A stretch of DNA of 64,000 bases, taken from contig NC_132898.1 of the NCBI RefSeq assembly GCF_030463535.1, forward strand, positions 22,837,162 through 22,901,161, read 5' to 3'. The notes under the pieces are model-generated. The model made no database searches and had not been told where the DNA came from. It worked only from the letters and a program-made list of their open reading frames with translations. Shown in pieces: positions 13,001 through 24,048 of this stretch (the stretch's first letter is position 1; the number at the start of each line of letters is the position of its first letter). The stretch comes from Salminus brasiliensis (Eukaryota > Chordata > Actinopteri > Characiformes > Bryconidae). Made by a program: the position numbers and the translations under genes.

Positions 13001-13924
13001 GCCAAAGAGTGACACGCTGATTGGTTTATTGCACGTTACGCCCAAAACACACTCGTGATTCATTAAGAGACTTCCAGAGTACATGGCTTTTGCGCATTTC
13101 GAGCCACGCAAGGTGTACTTTTCCCGTCATGATAATAGCAAAGACACACTGGCACGCCCTAAATCAAGCTGCACGGTGCGCGGTTGCTGGCTCGGCAAAA
13201 GATTGCTAAAATAGGGCCCTCAGTGATGAGTCATCTTTATTAAAACATGCAAAAAATGGCAATAATAATAAACAATACCACCAGATTCATGATCTGATCT
13301 TTTCTTAGCATTTTAGATATGCTTTTTTGTCTTTTACATCGACAGCTTGCACTTTTTAGAGCATTTAACTACATTAAACTGCATTAATATATAAATATAT
13401 ATTGAATAAAACATTGGTGAATTCTGTGGCATATCGATAGAATTAAAATAAACGTTAATTTAGTCAACAAGTCAACAAACCACACAGTGGTCAAACAGCA
13501 TCATACCAGCATAAACCAGCATCATAACTACCCACTTCTCACTTATTCATTGATTATCCTAATTTAGATTGATTAAAGCCTTTATTATCAGTGTTTCATC
13601 AGTAAGTAAAGTTTTATTGCTTTGTTTTTAGTTTTGCCCGGCCTGGTTGACCTCCAGTTGACCCCTGTGGGGTCCGACTCAGTAAAGGTGGACTGGAGGG
13701 GTCACACTGAAGCGGCCGGACTGAGGGGGTACTGGGTGAGATGGGAGACGGGTGAACAGTTTCCATCGTCACCATCATCTTCCTCACGCTACCTGCCCGC
13801 TCAGTCTCTCTCCACCGTTCTTACACACCTCAGCCCCAACACCCGAGTGTGTGTGTTGCCGGTATACAGGACGGCGCGTGGGGAGGGGCTGTGCTGCACT
13901 GCACTTTCGCACACAGGTATGTAG
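7030..13924 (+). CDS. vwa1: VWA and triple FN3 domain extracellular protein, vwa1-like (5' exon missing)
   Basis: Four exons are read: 7030-7575, 8899-9168, 9542-9817 and 13632-13924. All internal junctions are GT-AG and phase 1, so each FN3 domain is one symmetric exon. The first exon encodes a von Willebrand A domain: the metal-site motif DSSGS lies near its start, followed by the conserved Thr in TNTEAA and the Asp in LWLTDG. The next three exons encode FN3 domains of about 90, 92 and 95 residues, each with the usual Trp and Tyr core positions (for example [21 protein letters not shown]). VWA1 (WARP) is a matrix protein of basement membranes and cartilage. Human VWA1 has two FN3 domains as I recall, so a third is notable. 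The signal-peptide exon should lie upstream but I could not identify it. The stop at 13922-13924 lies just after the last FN3 strand. Alternatively a donor at 13917 could splice to a tiny last exon near 15651-15672 (AAAPWG then stop). The neighbouring genes support vwa1. Confidence 0.82.
7610..7735. repeat. ~33-bp tandem repeat in vwa1 intron 2
   Basis: Four diverged copies share TTAGCCCCACCCATTCAGCC and then AACAGT. It begins 35 bp after the VWA exon. Confidence 0.75.
7745..7880. repeat. Fragment of the 20053-20412 repeat family
   Basis: CTCCATCCAATACTTTTGGG and GATCATCCAACATCCTGACC match the repeat at 20310-20385. It lies in vwa1 intron 2. Confidence 0.55.
9176..9470 (+). repeat. Purine-rich GAGAGA tract in vwa1 intron 3
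   Basis: About 300 bp are mostly A and G, with words such as GAGAGAAAGAG and GGGAAAGAAAG. It lies between the FN3-1 and FN3-2 exons. Confidence 0.85.
9990..11045. other. vwa1 intron sequence, nothing recognised
   Basis: No exon, repeat family or RNA gene was recognised in this part of the large intron. Confidence 0.5.
11270..12215 (-). pseudogene. Degenerate Tc1/mariner transposase remnant
   Basis: Read on the minus strand, this stretch shows decayed Tc1 transposase in several frames. The clearest part is 12067-11828, with [22 protein letters not shown] and then a WFDET segment that corresponds to the first catalytic Asp (in shortened form here). Further along, [10 protein letters not shown]-type antisense text covers the glycine-rich middle region, and the 11480-11580 part corresponds to the segment before the catalytic Glu. 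Frameshifts and stops are numerous. It is from a different Tc1 subfamily than the other two copies in the window. It lies between the FN3-2 and FN3-3 exons of vwa1. Confidence 0.7.
12770..13220. mobile_element. DNA-transposon remnant (hAT-like)
   Basis: About 75 bp around 12880-12950 matches 35600-35680 in reverse orientation. The right side carries GCACGCCCTAAATCAAGCTG and ends with TAAAATAGGGCCCT near 13222, which looks like a terminal inverted repeat. It lies in the last vwa1 intron. Confidence 0.45.
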
Positions 13925-13937
13925 AGTTTCTATAAAT

Positions 13938-14275
13938 CAATTACCCATAACATTAAAACCACTTGCCTAACAGTGTGCAGGTCCCTTTTGTGCCACCAAA
14001 ACAACTCTGACTCTTTGAGGCACAAATACCAAAAACAAAGGTGTTCTGTGGTATCTGGATCTGGAGCATTACTGAGCCTTGGGTGCCCACGACCTTGTCA
14101 CTGGTTCACTGACTGTTCTTCTTTGGAGCACTTTTGGTAGGTACTGAACACCCTACAAGACATGCCTGATGGTTTGGAGATGTTCTGACCATCACAGGTC
14201 AAAGTGGCTCAGATCCTTATGCTTGCCTATTTTTGTTATTCACTTCACCTGACAGTGGTTTTAATGATATGGCTA
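13938..14275. mobile_element. MITE-like repeat with AACATTAAAACCAC ends
   Basis: The left end CCATAACATTAAAACCAC is inverted at the right end (GTGGTTTTAATGATATGG). The internal part has TGCAGGTCCCTTTTGTGCC. Related termini occur at 14905 and 23405. The element is non-coding and lies just after the last vwa1 exon. Confidence 0.65.
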
Positions 14276-14276
14276 T

Positions 14277-14520
14277 TTGTTTATGTTATTCTCCCAAGAG
14301 TATGTTTGTGGCTGTTCTGGAGTTAAACCAGCAGCCCCTGGTTGGTCAAGCCGGTCATACTGGTGGACTAGTGTGGTCATGCTGGTCATGCTAATTATCA
14401 TGCTGGTCATAATGGTGACCATAAAAACCTTGCTAATGCTGGCTGACCAGTTTGGTCAGGTTAGTCAAATTGGTGGTCCAATGTGGTCAGGTTGGTCATG
14501 CTGGTCAACCAAAAAAAATG
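14277..14520. repeat. Degenerate GGTCATGCTGGTCA minisatellite
   Basis: Short units of the type TGCTGGTCATGCTGGTC and TGGTCAGGTTGGTCA recur about a dozen times with variation. The open frame across it is a composition effect. Confidence 0.65.
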
Positions 14521-14839
14521 GCACCAAGAAAATGAGAATGAAAAGACTGCGGATGGTGGAGTGAAACACTCCAGAATATCAGACTTATTTATACATATTT
14601 GTTGTGCCCCCTGGTGGCCTGGTGGTCCTGAGTGACTGCATTTACTGCTTATGGCAAGAACCAGGCGTGCTCAATATTGCAGAGTAAATCCGTTGAGGAA
14701 AATCTGTGAGAAATAGTTTGTGGATGGTTTTATGTTCTTGCCTCCAGAGCAGAAATGCTGACGAGTCTGAATGAGCATTTAAACGGCTTTGAAGATATTT
14801 AATGATAGATCGCTTATGGCACCAGATGGAGGTGCATAA

Positions 14840-14840
<1 letters not shown>

Positions 14841-14874
<34 letters not shown>
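14841..14874. repeat. (TG)17 microsatellite
   Basis: Pure TG dinucleotide run between vwa1 and the chemoreceptor gene. Similar pure CA or TG runs are at 16468-16500, 22859-22883, 45049-45082 and 48423-48451. Confidence 0.9.
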
Positions 14875-14875
<1 letters not shown>

Positions 14876-14904
14876 TCTCTGAATCCAACATACCCTCTAT
14901 TAAA

Positions 14905-15362
14905 ATGTATTAGATCAGCCATAACATAAATACCACCTTCTTGTTTCTACACTCATTGTCCATTTAACCATATAGGGGCACTGTGTAGGTCTAAAGTAAC
15001 AGATGTCTGTCCACCTGTTCCTCTGCATACTTTGTTAGCCTCCTGTCACCCTGTTCTTCAATGGTCCGGACCCCACAGGTTCACTACAGAGCAGATAGTT
15101 GTGTGGTGGGTCATTCTCTATGGTTCTCATTCTCTATTAGACACTCCTACCTAGTTGGTTCAGCTTGTAGATGTAAGATCAGAGACTGAGGCTCATCTGT
15201 TGCTACCCAGTTTGTGTTGTCCATCTTCTGGTTCTTCATCAGTGGTCACAGGACGCTGCCCCCAGTATGCTGTTGCCACCACCATGTCAGTGTCACTGCA
15301 GTGCTGAGAATGACTCACCACTCAAATGATACCTGCTCTGTGGTGGTCCTGTTTGGTCCTGA
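14905..15362. mobile_element. MITE-like repeat of the same terminal family
   Basis: It starts GATCAGCCATAACATAAATACC and contains GTGTCACTGCAGTGCTGAG and CTGTGGTGGTCCTG. Parts of it recur in reverse at 370-482. No coding sequence was recognised. Confidence 0.55.
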
Positions 15363-16464
15363 CAATTAAGAAGGAAGGTGAAAGGAGGCTAACAAAGTCT
15401 CAAATTTGGTCACTTTACACTGCTCCACAAGCCCTTTTTCTACACTACGTTCCATTAAAATGAACATTTTCCTTCCTTCTTCTGTAAAATTCCAAATTCC
15501 AAAATATGATTATGCTGTAGACTATTCTGCTGGCATTAAAAACAGCCTGGCTTGTTGTTCACACACACACACACACAGCTTGACTATACCACTCAGAGAG
15601 CTGTGCTTAATGAAGTGCCATTCAATTCATATAACACTCTCCCCTGCTACAGCTGCTGCTCCGTGGGGTTAGAGATGCTGCCGGAAGGAGGAAGAGGAGG
15701 AGAAAAGTGTCGCTGGAAAATCCGGATCCTTCTCACTTCAGACTCTTCTCAAAGACTTTCACTTTCAGTGCTCCACTTAACGTCATACAGACTTTTCATG
15801 TATTTTGTCAGGTTAAAAGAGTGTGCCAGTGTTTAGCACCCTGATCTTTGTCTGCAGTATCTATAGTCTACGGTCCATTATCACAGACCATCATTTTAGC
15901 ACAGTTCACTGAACTTAAAAATAGGCAGAAAACACACTGAATCAAACTTACTAATAATAGGAGTCAGTGGGCAGATGACTTAAAGGGGTAGTTCATTTTA
16001 GTTAATTACACTCTAATCCTGTGTGTTAAGATGTTAGTCCTTGCTAATCAACTGAATGCTACAGATACAGCAAAGAAACAGAGATGGGAACAGAGGGAAA
16101 TATACTGGATTACCCCTATAAGCATCTGGCCATTGACTTCTATTAGAAGTGAGTTCTTTTTGAGGTTCAGTGAATTGATTGTACCCTATAGATACAGCAG
16201 ATAGGGATCAGGATGAAGAACACTGGAGTTCTCCTTTAATAATAGCATAATGTATGGTCTGGTCAGTGTGGATTAGCTAAAAAAAAATGAGACGCTCTGG
16301 ATCAAAATAGAGGTCAGAGGTGTACAAAGCAAAGGTCAAAGCAGGGAGGTGAGCAAATGTGTCTTAATGAGAGCAGATTCAGTTCAGTCACGGAGGCGTG
16401 ATGGGGTCAAGGGGGCAGACAGGGTCAAATCAATCACTGCCTTAATGCACAGTCATTTATTTGT

Positions 16465-16502
<38 letters not shown>

Positions 16503-16841
16503 TTACAGTGTTGATTATTGATTTCTGTTACCTTTCCCTGGCTGCTGCTGATGAGACCAGCAACAGTGTCAGCTTGCACACACTGCCACCCAGTGGTCAC
16601 TCCTAGCATTACAGACAAAGCAGATTTAGCAATGTTGCTAAATTCACTGTGTTTTTCACATTACTGTTATAACTTTCTGAAAAAAGGGATGGAAATAGTC
16701 ACGCAGCTTGTGCATTTGAAATATAATTTAATATAATAAAATGTTCTGTTGTCAATTAAGAAGCAGTCTTTAATTTATTCATATTATTCAATTTTATTCA
16801 AAGTCTACCAGAATAATCAGATGCAGCACTGTATATATCTG

Positions 16842-16873
<32 letters not shown>

Positions 16874-17367
16874 ACCACAGTTATTCAAATTATCCAGTGG
16901 ATCTGCATCAGGGCAGATCCAGGCATATTTTAATGGATTGGGGATCAGCCATTTATATCCCAGTTCCCAGTCTTTGAGTTTACCATGATATTCAGAGCGC
17001 CACCTCGTGTCCTCAAGGCGACATTAACGGACATTATTGCCCAGACGGCAGCAGAGCAGACGTCCTCAGAAGGTAAATAAAAGAGTTGAATGTCTGCAGT
17101 ATCTGAACCTTTATAAAAGTATAAATGAAATGTTCTGTTTTATCAGCGGGAGAACCACTCACCTTTCTCTTTTTTTAAACCAGCACTCAGAGAACCCATT
17201 CAGTATGAGTGGAGGCTAACGCTTATAATTAATATTATTTTAGTAGACACATAGATCGGATATATTATATTAATAGACACATAGATCGGATCGGGCTAGG
17301 TTGATACTCAGTCTTAAGAACCTTGGAATAGATTGGAGGTTCAAATAACCTGATCGGGATAACCCTC

Positions 17368-17401
<34 letters not shown>

Positions 17402-17471
17402 TTTATAAATTATCATTGACATGCGCTCATGTTACTCAGCAAGCTCCACTGCCATCTGTAAAAACACATGT

Positions 17472-20400
17472 TCATGTTGAACTAGAATTTGGGTTGTGTA
17501 TCTGTTTCTGGGTGATGGTGCTGTTTATGGCCGAGCTGTTCTCTGGTGCCCTCTTGTGCTCCTCTGTGTCACTGCATATAACTTTCAGCAGCCACACATG
17601 CGCCATACCCATGATCTTCTTGCGTAGCTTGCCATGGCCCAAAGCCACCACCAGGGGGCTGAAGCCAACAAACAGTGAGGACGAGAACTGGGACACAGTC
17701 AGTAGGCTGTCCTTGTGCTTCCCGCCATCATAGTTATAGTACGTCACTGCAGCAACCTGCATGACCCAGCAGACCACGAACAGGGTGACCAGGGCCATGA
17801 TTACGTGACCTGCCTTCCTCTCGCTGCTCACGTGAGCCGACACTGTGTCAGGCCCCGCTGTGACAGCCCGGATGTGCTTAGCCAGGGTGTGCAGAGTTGC
17901 CACATTGGTTCCCACCATTAGACACAAGGGGAGAACCTCGTTTAGCACCAGAGAAGCAGAGGCGAAGGCGGAGCCTTGGTCACGTGACGGGAAATCCCAC
18001 ATGCAGCCCAGCAGGGGGCGCGTGGTGCAGCTGATCACCATCACTTCTGTGGTAGTGTTCCCGCGCACGTGAGTCGTGAAAACCAATGCTGGCAGCGAAA
18101 ACACCAAATTGGCGCCCCATACCAGCCCCAGAACACCCCAGGTCCGTCTGCGGTCGCTCTTCAGTGCCTGTGGGCACGTAGAGATGCGTTTGCGCTTAAG
18201 TGTGGCGTAGTGGAAGATGCTGAGCGTGAGGGTGGCCCAACAGCCCACAGCCCGCCACCACACCCACAGCAGCATGAAGAGACGGCACCAGTTGGTTTCC
18301 AGGGAGACGTTCAGGCCCAGGTCAGAGATGAAGATGGGCACGGTGCGGAACAGCGAGGTCAGCAGGTTGGCCATGGAAATGTTCAGCAGGATAATGTCAG
18401 ACGGCGAAAGGTGATGGGTCGGATTGTCCAGACTGCACTGAAACACCTGAGGGAAAGAAAAATGGAAAAGGCTGTGTCCCAATTGTACACTTCACAATAT
18501 ACTTACACTATACAGTGCCCTCCATAATTATTGGCACCCCGGGTTAAGATGTGTTCTTTAGCCTCTAATAAATTGAGTTTTTTTCTAAATAATATAGGAC
18601 CATGATGGTAAAAAGAGTAAAATCCAACCTTTAACTCAAGTGAATTTATTCAGTAGGAAAAAAATCCCACATTAAGAAATAATTGTTTAACATCAAATCA
18701 TGTGTGCCACAATTATTGGCACCCCTGATGTTAATACTTTGTACAACCCCCTTTTGCCAACAAAACAGCACCTAATCTTCTCTTATAAAGTTTCACAAGA
18801 TGGGAGAATACAGATAGAGGGATCTTTGACCATTCCTCTTTGCACAATCTCTCTAAATCATCCAGCGACTTGGGTCCTCTCCTCTGCATTCTCCTCTTCA
18901 GCTCACCCCACAGGTTTTCAGTGGGGTTGAGGTCTGGGGACTGAGATGGCCATGGGAGGAGCTTGATTCTGTGTGTGGTGAACCATTTCTGTGTAGATTT
19001 GGCCATATGTTTTGGGTCACTATCTTGCTGAAAGACCCAGTGACTACCCATCTTCAGCTTTTGGGCAGAAGCCACCAGATTTTGTTTTAAAATGTCCTGG
19101 TATTTTAAAGCATTCATGATGCCATGCACCCTAACAAGGTTCCCAGGGCCTTTGGAAGAGAAACAGGCCCCCATATTTCACAGTGGGCATGAGGTGCTTT
19201 CCTGCATACTCAGCTCTTCTGTTACGCCAGACCCACTTAGAGCATTTGTTGCCAAAAAGCTCTATCTTAGTTTCATCTGACCAAAGCACACGGCCCCAGT
19301 TGAAGTTCCAGTACTGCTTAGCAAACTCCAAACGTTTGCGTTTATGATTGTGAGTGAGAAAAGGTTTTTTCCATGCATGCCTCCCAAACAGCTTGTTGGC
19401 ATGCAGATAGCGCCTGATGGTTGTTTTGGAGACTTTGTGACCCCAAGAAGCTATCATTTGTTGCAATTCTGTAACAGTGAGCTTTGGAGACCTTTTTATT
19501 TCTCTTATCATCCTCCTCACTGTGCGTGGTCCAGACTTGTTTACCACTGTTCCAGTTGTTTTAAACTTCTTAATAATTCCTCTGACAGTAGATATGGACA
19601 GGTGTAGGTGAGTGGCTATTTTCTTGTAGCCATTGCCTGACTTGTGGAGGTCAACACACATCTGCCTTACTTGAATGGTATGTTCCTTTGTCTTTCCCAT
19701 GTTGAAGAGAAATGGCCTCTGTGTCACGTCATATTTATACCCCAGGGTAACAGGAAGTTGTGAATTACTAATTAAATGTTCCTACATACTCTGATCAACT
19801 TTGTAAACTACTGTAGAATTGACAGAAATACTTTAATTACTTTTATTTCCTAAGAAATGTTAGGAATGTTAATTGTGGAACAGGTGATTTTATGAAGAAT
19901 AATTTTTAATAGAATAATTTTTAAAGAGTTAAAGGTTGGATTTTACTCTTTTTTCCATCGTGGTCCTATATTATTTAGAAAAAAACTCAATTTATTAGAA
20001 GCTAAAGAACACATCTTAACCAGGGGTGCCAATAATTATGGAGGGCACTGTATGTCCAAATGTTTGTGGACACCCCTTTTAATGAATACATTCAGCTACT
20101 TTAAGTTGCCCCCATTGCTGGCCCAGATGTGCATATGCACATACACACAGTTTGGCCCTAAAGAGAAGTATTGCCAATACAATAGGAACCTATATGAACC
20201 TATTGGCACCATGTCTAATACCAGGTGTGGGCTAGAGGGGTATGAAGCCCCCAGCATTGAGCTGTGGAGCAGTGGAACTGTGTTTTCTGGAATGATGGTT
20301 GGTGCTCCATCCAATATTTTTGAAATTAGTTGGGGAGTTGAGGATGAGGTTGGGGTGCTGATCATCCAACATCCTGACCTCACTAATGCTCTTGATGCTG

Positions 20401-22716
20401 AATGCATCATATGTGGCTAGCCTAATTACTGTCTGATAGCTAATGTAACTAGCTAACTTGTTAGCTATAACTTACTGAGAATTGAGAAATCTGGAATTTT
20501 AGCTGAAAAAACATACTTTACTAAGTTTTTTAACAGGTTTTTAATACAGGAGGAAGAAAACAGAGTCTCCAGAAACATTTCTGGACAGCAATAGACGAGC
20601 ACAAACCAACCTAAAGTTTAAATCACGGCCCAAAACCTATTAAAACCGTTAAAAGGGAAATAACATCTGGCATAATTTGCCAGATGTTTGTGTAAGTGGC
20701 CTCATGGAAGCACAGTCATGCTAATATGTCTGCTAGGCAAACACAGGGTTGGTGTTTTGGACTAGAACATTGTGGGGAAAAAGATAATAAATGCACCACA
20801 AACCTTTTAAAAGGCTTATAAAAAGCTGGAGCGCTAGCATGATTTGCTAAAAGCACAGCTGTGAATTATGCTAGTGCTGTCAGCTCCTGTTTCTCTAATG
20901 CTTTTAATCCTACACCCTAGTAAGCCCATTTAATTATCTCAGTCCAGCAAATCTATGTTTTTAACACACGTATTATTAGCAGATTACAATTCTATCCATG
21001 TTGATGAGCATGGGGTTTACACAGGGATTAAAGTCAGTCAGACTTCTGCATTCCCGTCCAGAGAGAGATTAGCGGCGACTGTTGCTTATTGTTTACACAC
21101 CTAAAGGATTATTAGTCTCTCAGATGAGTCCTTTCCAACGGCGCGGGAGCTTTAATCAATACCCTTCACCTCAGTCCACTCAATACTGACCACAGCAAAC
21201 CACACAACATCAGATCTGTTGTGTGTTTGGTGGATCAAGATAGCAAATGCTAATACTTTTGTGTTTCATCACTTGATCATATCATTTTTATCATATCAGA
21301 CTTTTCACAAATTACGTTAAATAATTAAATAGTGCCCCAACTGGTCCAGCGGACTACGGCACTGTCACTGTGATCAGAGAATTGCTGGTTGCTGGTGCTA
21401 GCCATCAGCAGCCGGGGCTCCGAGAGAGCATTATCGGCCTTGCTCTCTCCAGGGTGGGTAGATAGTGCTCTCTCCCCACATCACTCCAGTGCGGTGCTGG
21501 CCTTCACTGGCATCTGCTGGCCAATGCATCGGAGCCAGGTATACGCTGCTTCCCTCCTGGCGAGTTGATTGCCTGGTGATGTTGCATCAGTGGCAGAAAA
21601 AGAGGTATTGGCTGGCTGCACAAAAAGGTGTCAAAAGAGGGTTGGTCTTCACCCTTACTAGCGTCTGAGGCATTGTAAGCCATAGGGGGAGAATATGTAC
21701 AGGCTGGGTCCGGGATGGCACTCCAATAGCGTTTTTACGGTAAATACAGTTTTTTATGGATCCCCACCCTGATTGTACTTGATCAGCCTCTCATTTGGGT
21801 GTTTTTGATATTATGTTCCGCTGCAGCTACATGGCTAATGTAGCATACAAGTAATCTTATGCCCCACCTAACTAGTACTGCAGATATCCTGTTATCTATA
21901 AAAATGGGCAAAAGAAAGGGAGGTCCAGTTTAGATGGTCATGGAAATAGATGAAAATGCTTTCTGTTCTTTGTGTGGCGATGTTGGGAGTCCTGCTTAGC
22001 CACTGTGCTCCGGTTTTAAAGCAGCATGTTTTTGTTTATTTGTATATAATTACATTGATGTTAATCATAGTGAAGTTTGAACCCTCGCAATGGTTTTAAC
22101 ACCTCACTCTCTTAGCTCCCCATTTGGGAATTTGATATATGGCAATATATAGATTTACAAAGTACAACAAATATTAGCATTTTAAAATACTTGTAATATA
22201 TATACATGTACTGTAATTTATATTTATGCAATTGTATATATATATGTAAAAACATGTATATGTTTAGTATATTATGCACATATATCCAATGTATGATACT
22301 TGTTTGTATGTACACAATGTATATACATGTTTTTCAAAATATATTTCCAATCCTTTATGATATATGTGCATGCATTGCCATATGTATTAGTTTCCGTATG
22401 GGTCTTTTGAAAGGTTTACAGTATGTGCAAGTGCTCAATATCCCAATATATCCAAACATATATCCAGTATATTCAAAGTCTGTTTATGTGGAGCTATTGA
22501 TTGTATTAATGTGCAGTAGACTAATACGTAAACTGGGTATATGTGGTGTTTGTCTGAATTTTTGATTTAATAAAGACCCCACTGACAGTCGCAGCAGAGT
22601 GTATAAATGTGTGTGTTCTTTTCCAGCCTTACCGCGTAGATGACCAGCACATTTCCCAGAATGCCTGAAAAGACCAGGATGCCGAACAGAATGGCTTCTA
22701 TAGTTAGCACCTCCAT
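17472..22716 (-). CDS. Olfactory receptor class A-like (ORA / V1R family) GPCR, two exons
   Basis: On the minus strand exon 1 is 22716-22633 and encodes 28 residues, including TM1 with the GN motif (GILGNVLVIYA). Its donor abuts 22632-22631. Exon 2 is 18446-17472, begins after an acceptor at 18448-18447 and joins in phase 0. The product is about 352 aa. Visible family features are the HHLSPSDIILLNI stretch entering TM2, a TM3 with WVWWRAVGCW, likely disulfide cysteines near residues 82 and 168, an N-glycosylation site in the second extracellular loop (GNTTT), and a TM7 with FSPLVVALG, where the SP pair replaces NPxxY as in V1R receptors. ORA receptors are G-protein-coupled chemoreceptors of fish olfactory neurons. 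In zebrafish most ora genes lack introns, and I recall ora3 and ora4 as the exceptions, so this is probably one of those two; I cannot say which. The 4.2-kb intron carries a Tc1 element and a SINE-like repeat. The frame is intact throughout. Confidence 0.85.
18513..20050 (-). mobile_element. Tc1/mariner element with long terminal inverted repeats
   Basis: The element runs from CAGTGCCCTCC at 18513 to GGAGGGCACTG ending at 20050 and is flanked by TA at 18511-18512 and 20051-20052, the expected target duplication. The inverted repeats are about 125 bp long (18513-18638 and 19926-20050) and nearly identical, which indicates a recent insertion. It carries a disrupted transposase gene on the minus strand and sits in the intron of the chemoreceptor gene, in the same orientation as that gene. 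Confidence 0.95.
18731..19727 (-). pseudogene. Tc1 transposase broken by an internal deletion and frameshift
   Basis: The N-terminal part (19727-about 19155) contains the paired helix-turn-helix DNA-binding region (KKIATHLHLSISTVRGIIKK) and the first catalytic Asp in [10 protein letters not shown]. The C-terminal part (about 19174-18731) contains the second Asp in QQDSDPKH and the Glu in NPTENLWGELK, the DD34E triad of Tc1. Around 19155-19175 the glycine-rich middle segment is shortened and the frame shifts, so no full transposase is made. The ends remain good substrates for transposase supplied by another copy. Confidence 0.9.
20053..20412. mobile_element. Non-autonomous repeat of the ATTGGGACACC family, abutting a Tc1 copy
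   Basis: TGTCCAAATGTTTGTGGACA follows directly on the right TA of the Tc1 element at 18513-20050. The internal part, GGTGCTCCATCCAATATTTT and ATCATCCAACATCCTGACC, also occurs at 7760-7835. The Tc1 copy therefore probably inserted at or next to this older repeat. Confidence 0.55.
21335..21760 (+). mobile_element. tRNA-derived SINE-like repeat
   Basis: The start has a tRNA-like A box (AACTGGTCCAGCGGACTACG) followed by an anticodon-arm-like stretch and GAGAATTGCTGGTTGCTGG in the B-box region. The body includes GAGAGAGCATTATCGGCC, GGTGGGTAGATAGTGCTC and a later CTGGTGATGTTGCATCAG. I recall this body from abundant repeats of characins and catfishes. It lies in the chemoreceptor intron. The copy is diverged. 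Confidence 0.55.
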
Positions 22717-22949
22717 TATTCCTTATCCTTATGCTATTATTCTCCTGTTTCACCCTCCTCTTCTTTTTTTATCCATCTTGTGTGTGTGTCACAGCCTCTG
22801 GTCCACTAACAGTGCTGTCCCTGACAGTGTTACCTTTGCCTTTATACGACTACACAAACGCACACACACACACACACACACACATTCAGTATGTTAAGTA
22901 GCTAAACCCACTGTAGGCTGTCTGCACTGCTGACCATCACACTCTTTAG

Positions 22950-23405
22950 GGGTAATTTAACCCCAGTAATGGTTGCTAAGCAACCATAGCCTGGGCCTGC
23001 TGTCCCAAAAGGGTCACAGTCTCAAGAGCATCATAACAGGCCCAGCTAGCGCGTCGATATGGCCCAAATCCACATGACTGCACCGAATAACTGTCCAGAA
23101 GCGGGCCTGGTACGATTGATGGAACCATATATTCTTATCCTGAATGCTGAAAGTAAACAGTCAGTTCCTAAAGCTCATGTGATTTGAAGCTGGAAAAATG
23201 GTCAAGTGTAAGAATCTGAGACACATGGCTTATTGATGCTCATGGAGGTCCCACCTCACAACACACAGGACTTAAAGGATCAACATCTGAAGATGCTTGT
23301 AGATACCACCAAACACTTTCAGAGATGCACAGCTATTTTGGCAACAAGTGGGGACCCCTACACAAATTTAGGAAGATGGTTTTAATGTTATGGCTGATTG
23401 GTGTA
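22950..23405. mobile_element. MITE-like repeat, inverted relative to 13938
   Basis: The right end reads GGTTTTAATGTTATGGCTG followed by ATTGGTGT, the inverse of the left ends at 13938 and 14905. The left part includes GGTTGCTAAGCAACC and CATATGGCCC-type text. It lies just upstream of the chemoreceptor start codon, so it may contribute to its 5' region. Confidence 0.5.
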
Positions 23406-23544
23406 ATGTGTAATATAATTGTGCAGTACTTGGGTAACACTGGACATTCTGTCCTTGAGCACTCTGTCTGCACATTGTTGGTACCTAAGTGTTGATTAAG
23501 AAACCTAATGATCTACAGTGTGCTTTATTCCAGTAGATGTGCTG

Positions 23545-23545
<1 letters not shown>

Positions 23546-23589
<44 letters not shown>
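23546..23589. repeat. (TG)22 microsatellite
   Basis: Pure TG run between the chemoreceptor gene and fndc10. Confidence 0.92.
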
Positions 23590-23591
<2 letters not shown>

Positions 23592-24048
23592 TGGAAAGTG
23601 GAAAAGACAATTGAGGAGTGATATTAATTTATTTAATTAATTTTCTGACGTTGATATAGATCGTCACCGTCACTGACCAAAACAGCATCTAGCTAGCTAG
23701 CTAATGTCAGTGATAAAGTGTGTGTGTGTAAAAGAACATACACCTCTGGGCCTTATTAACCTGACTCAACATGTTCCCATTATTATCAGTGATGCTGACT
23801 CATTTACTTCCACCAGCTTCAGTCCTGTTTATGTTTGGGTCAGTTGTTTATTTGTTTATAGGTCAGTAAATGCCCTGTGGCAAATAACCTGCAGCTGCTA
23901 TTACATTAAAGAGCCCATATCCTACAGTATTCTGTTTAAATGAGCTCCAATAATGTCACAAACAATGACTATAATCATTTATACACTCATTTTAATCATT
24001 TGTAACACTAATTCTGTTATTGTGCCTTTAGAACTGATAAATGAGCTT

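Noticed and set aside
21340-21420. Functional tRNA gene
   Set aside because: The A box is tRNA-like but the B box and acceptor stem are not intact; it is the head of a SINE-like repeat.
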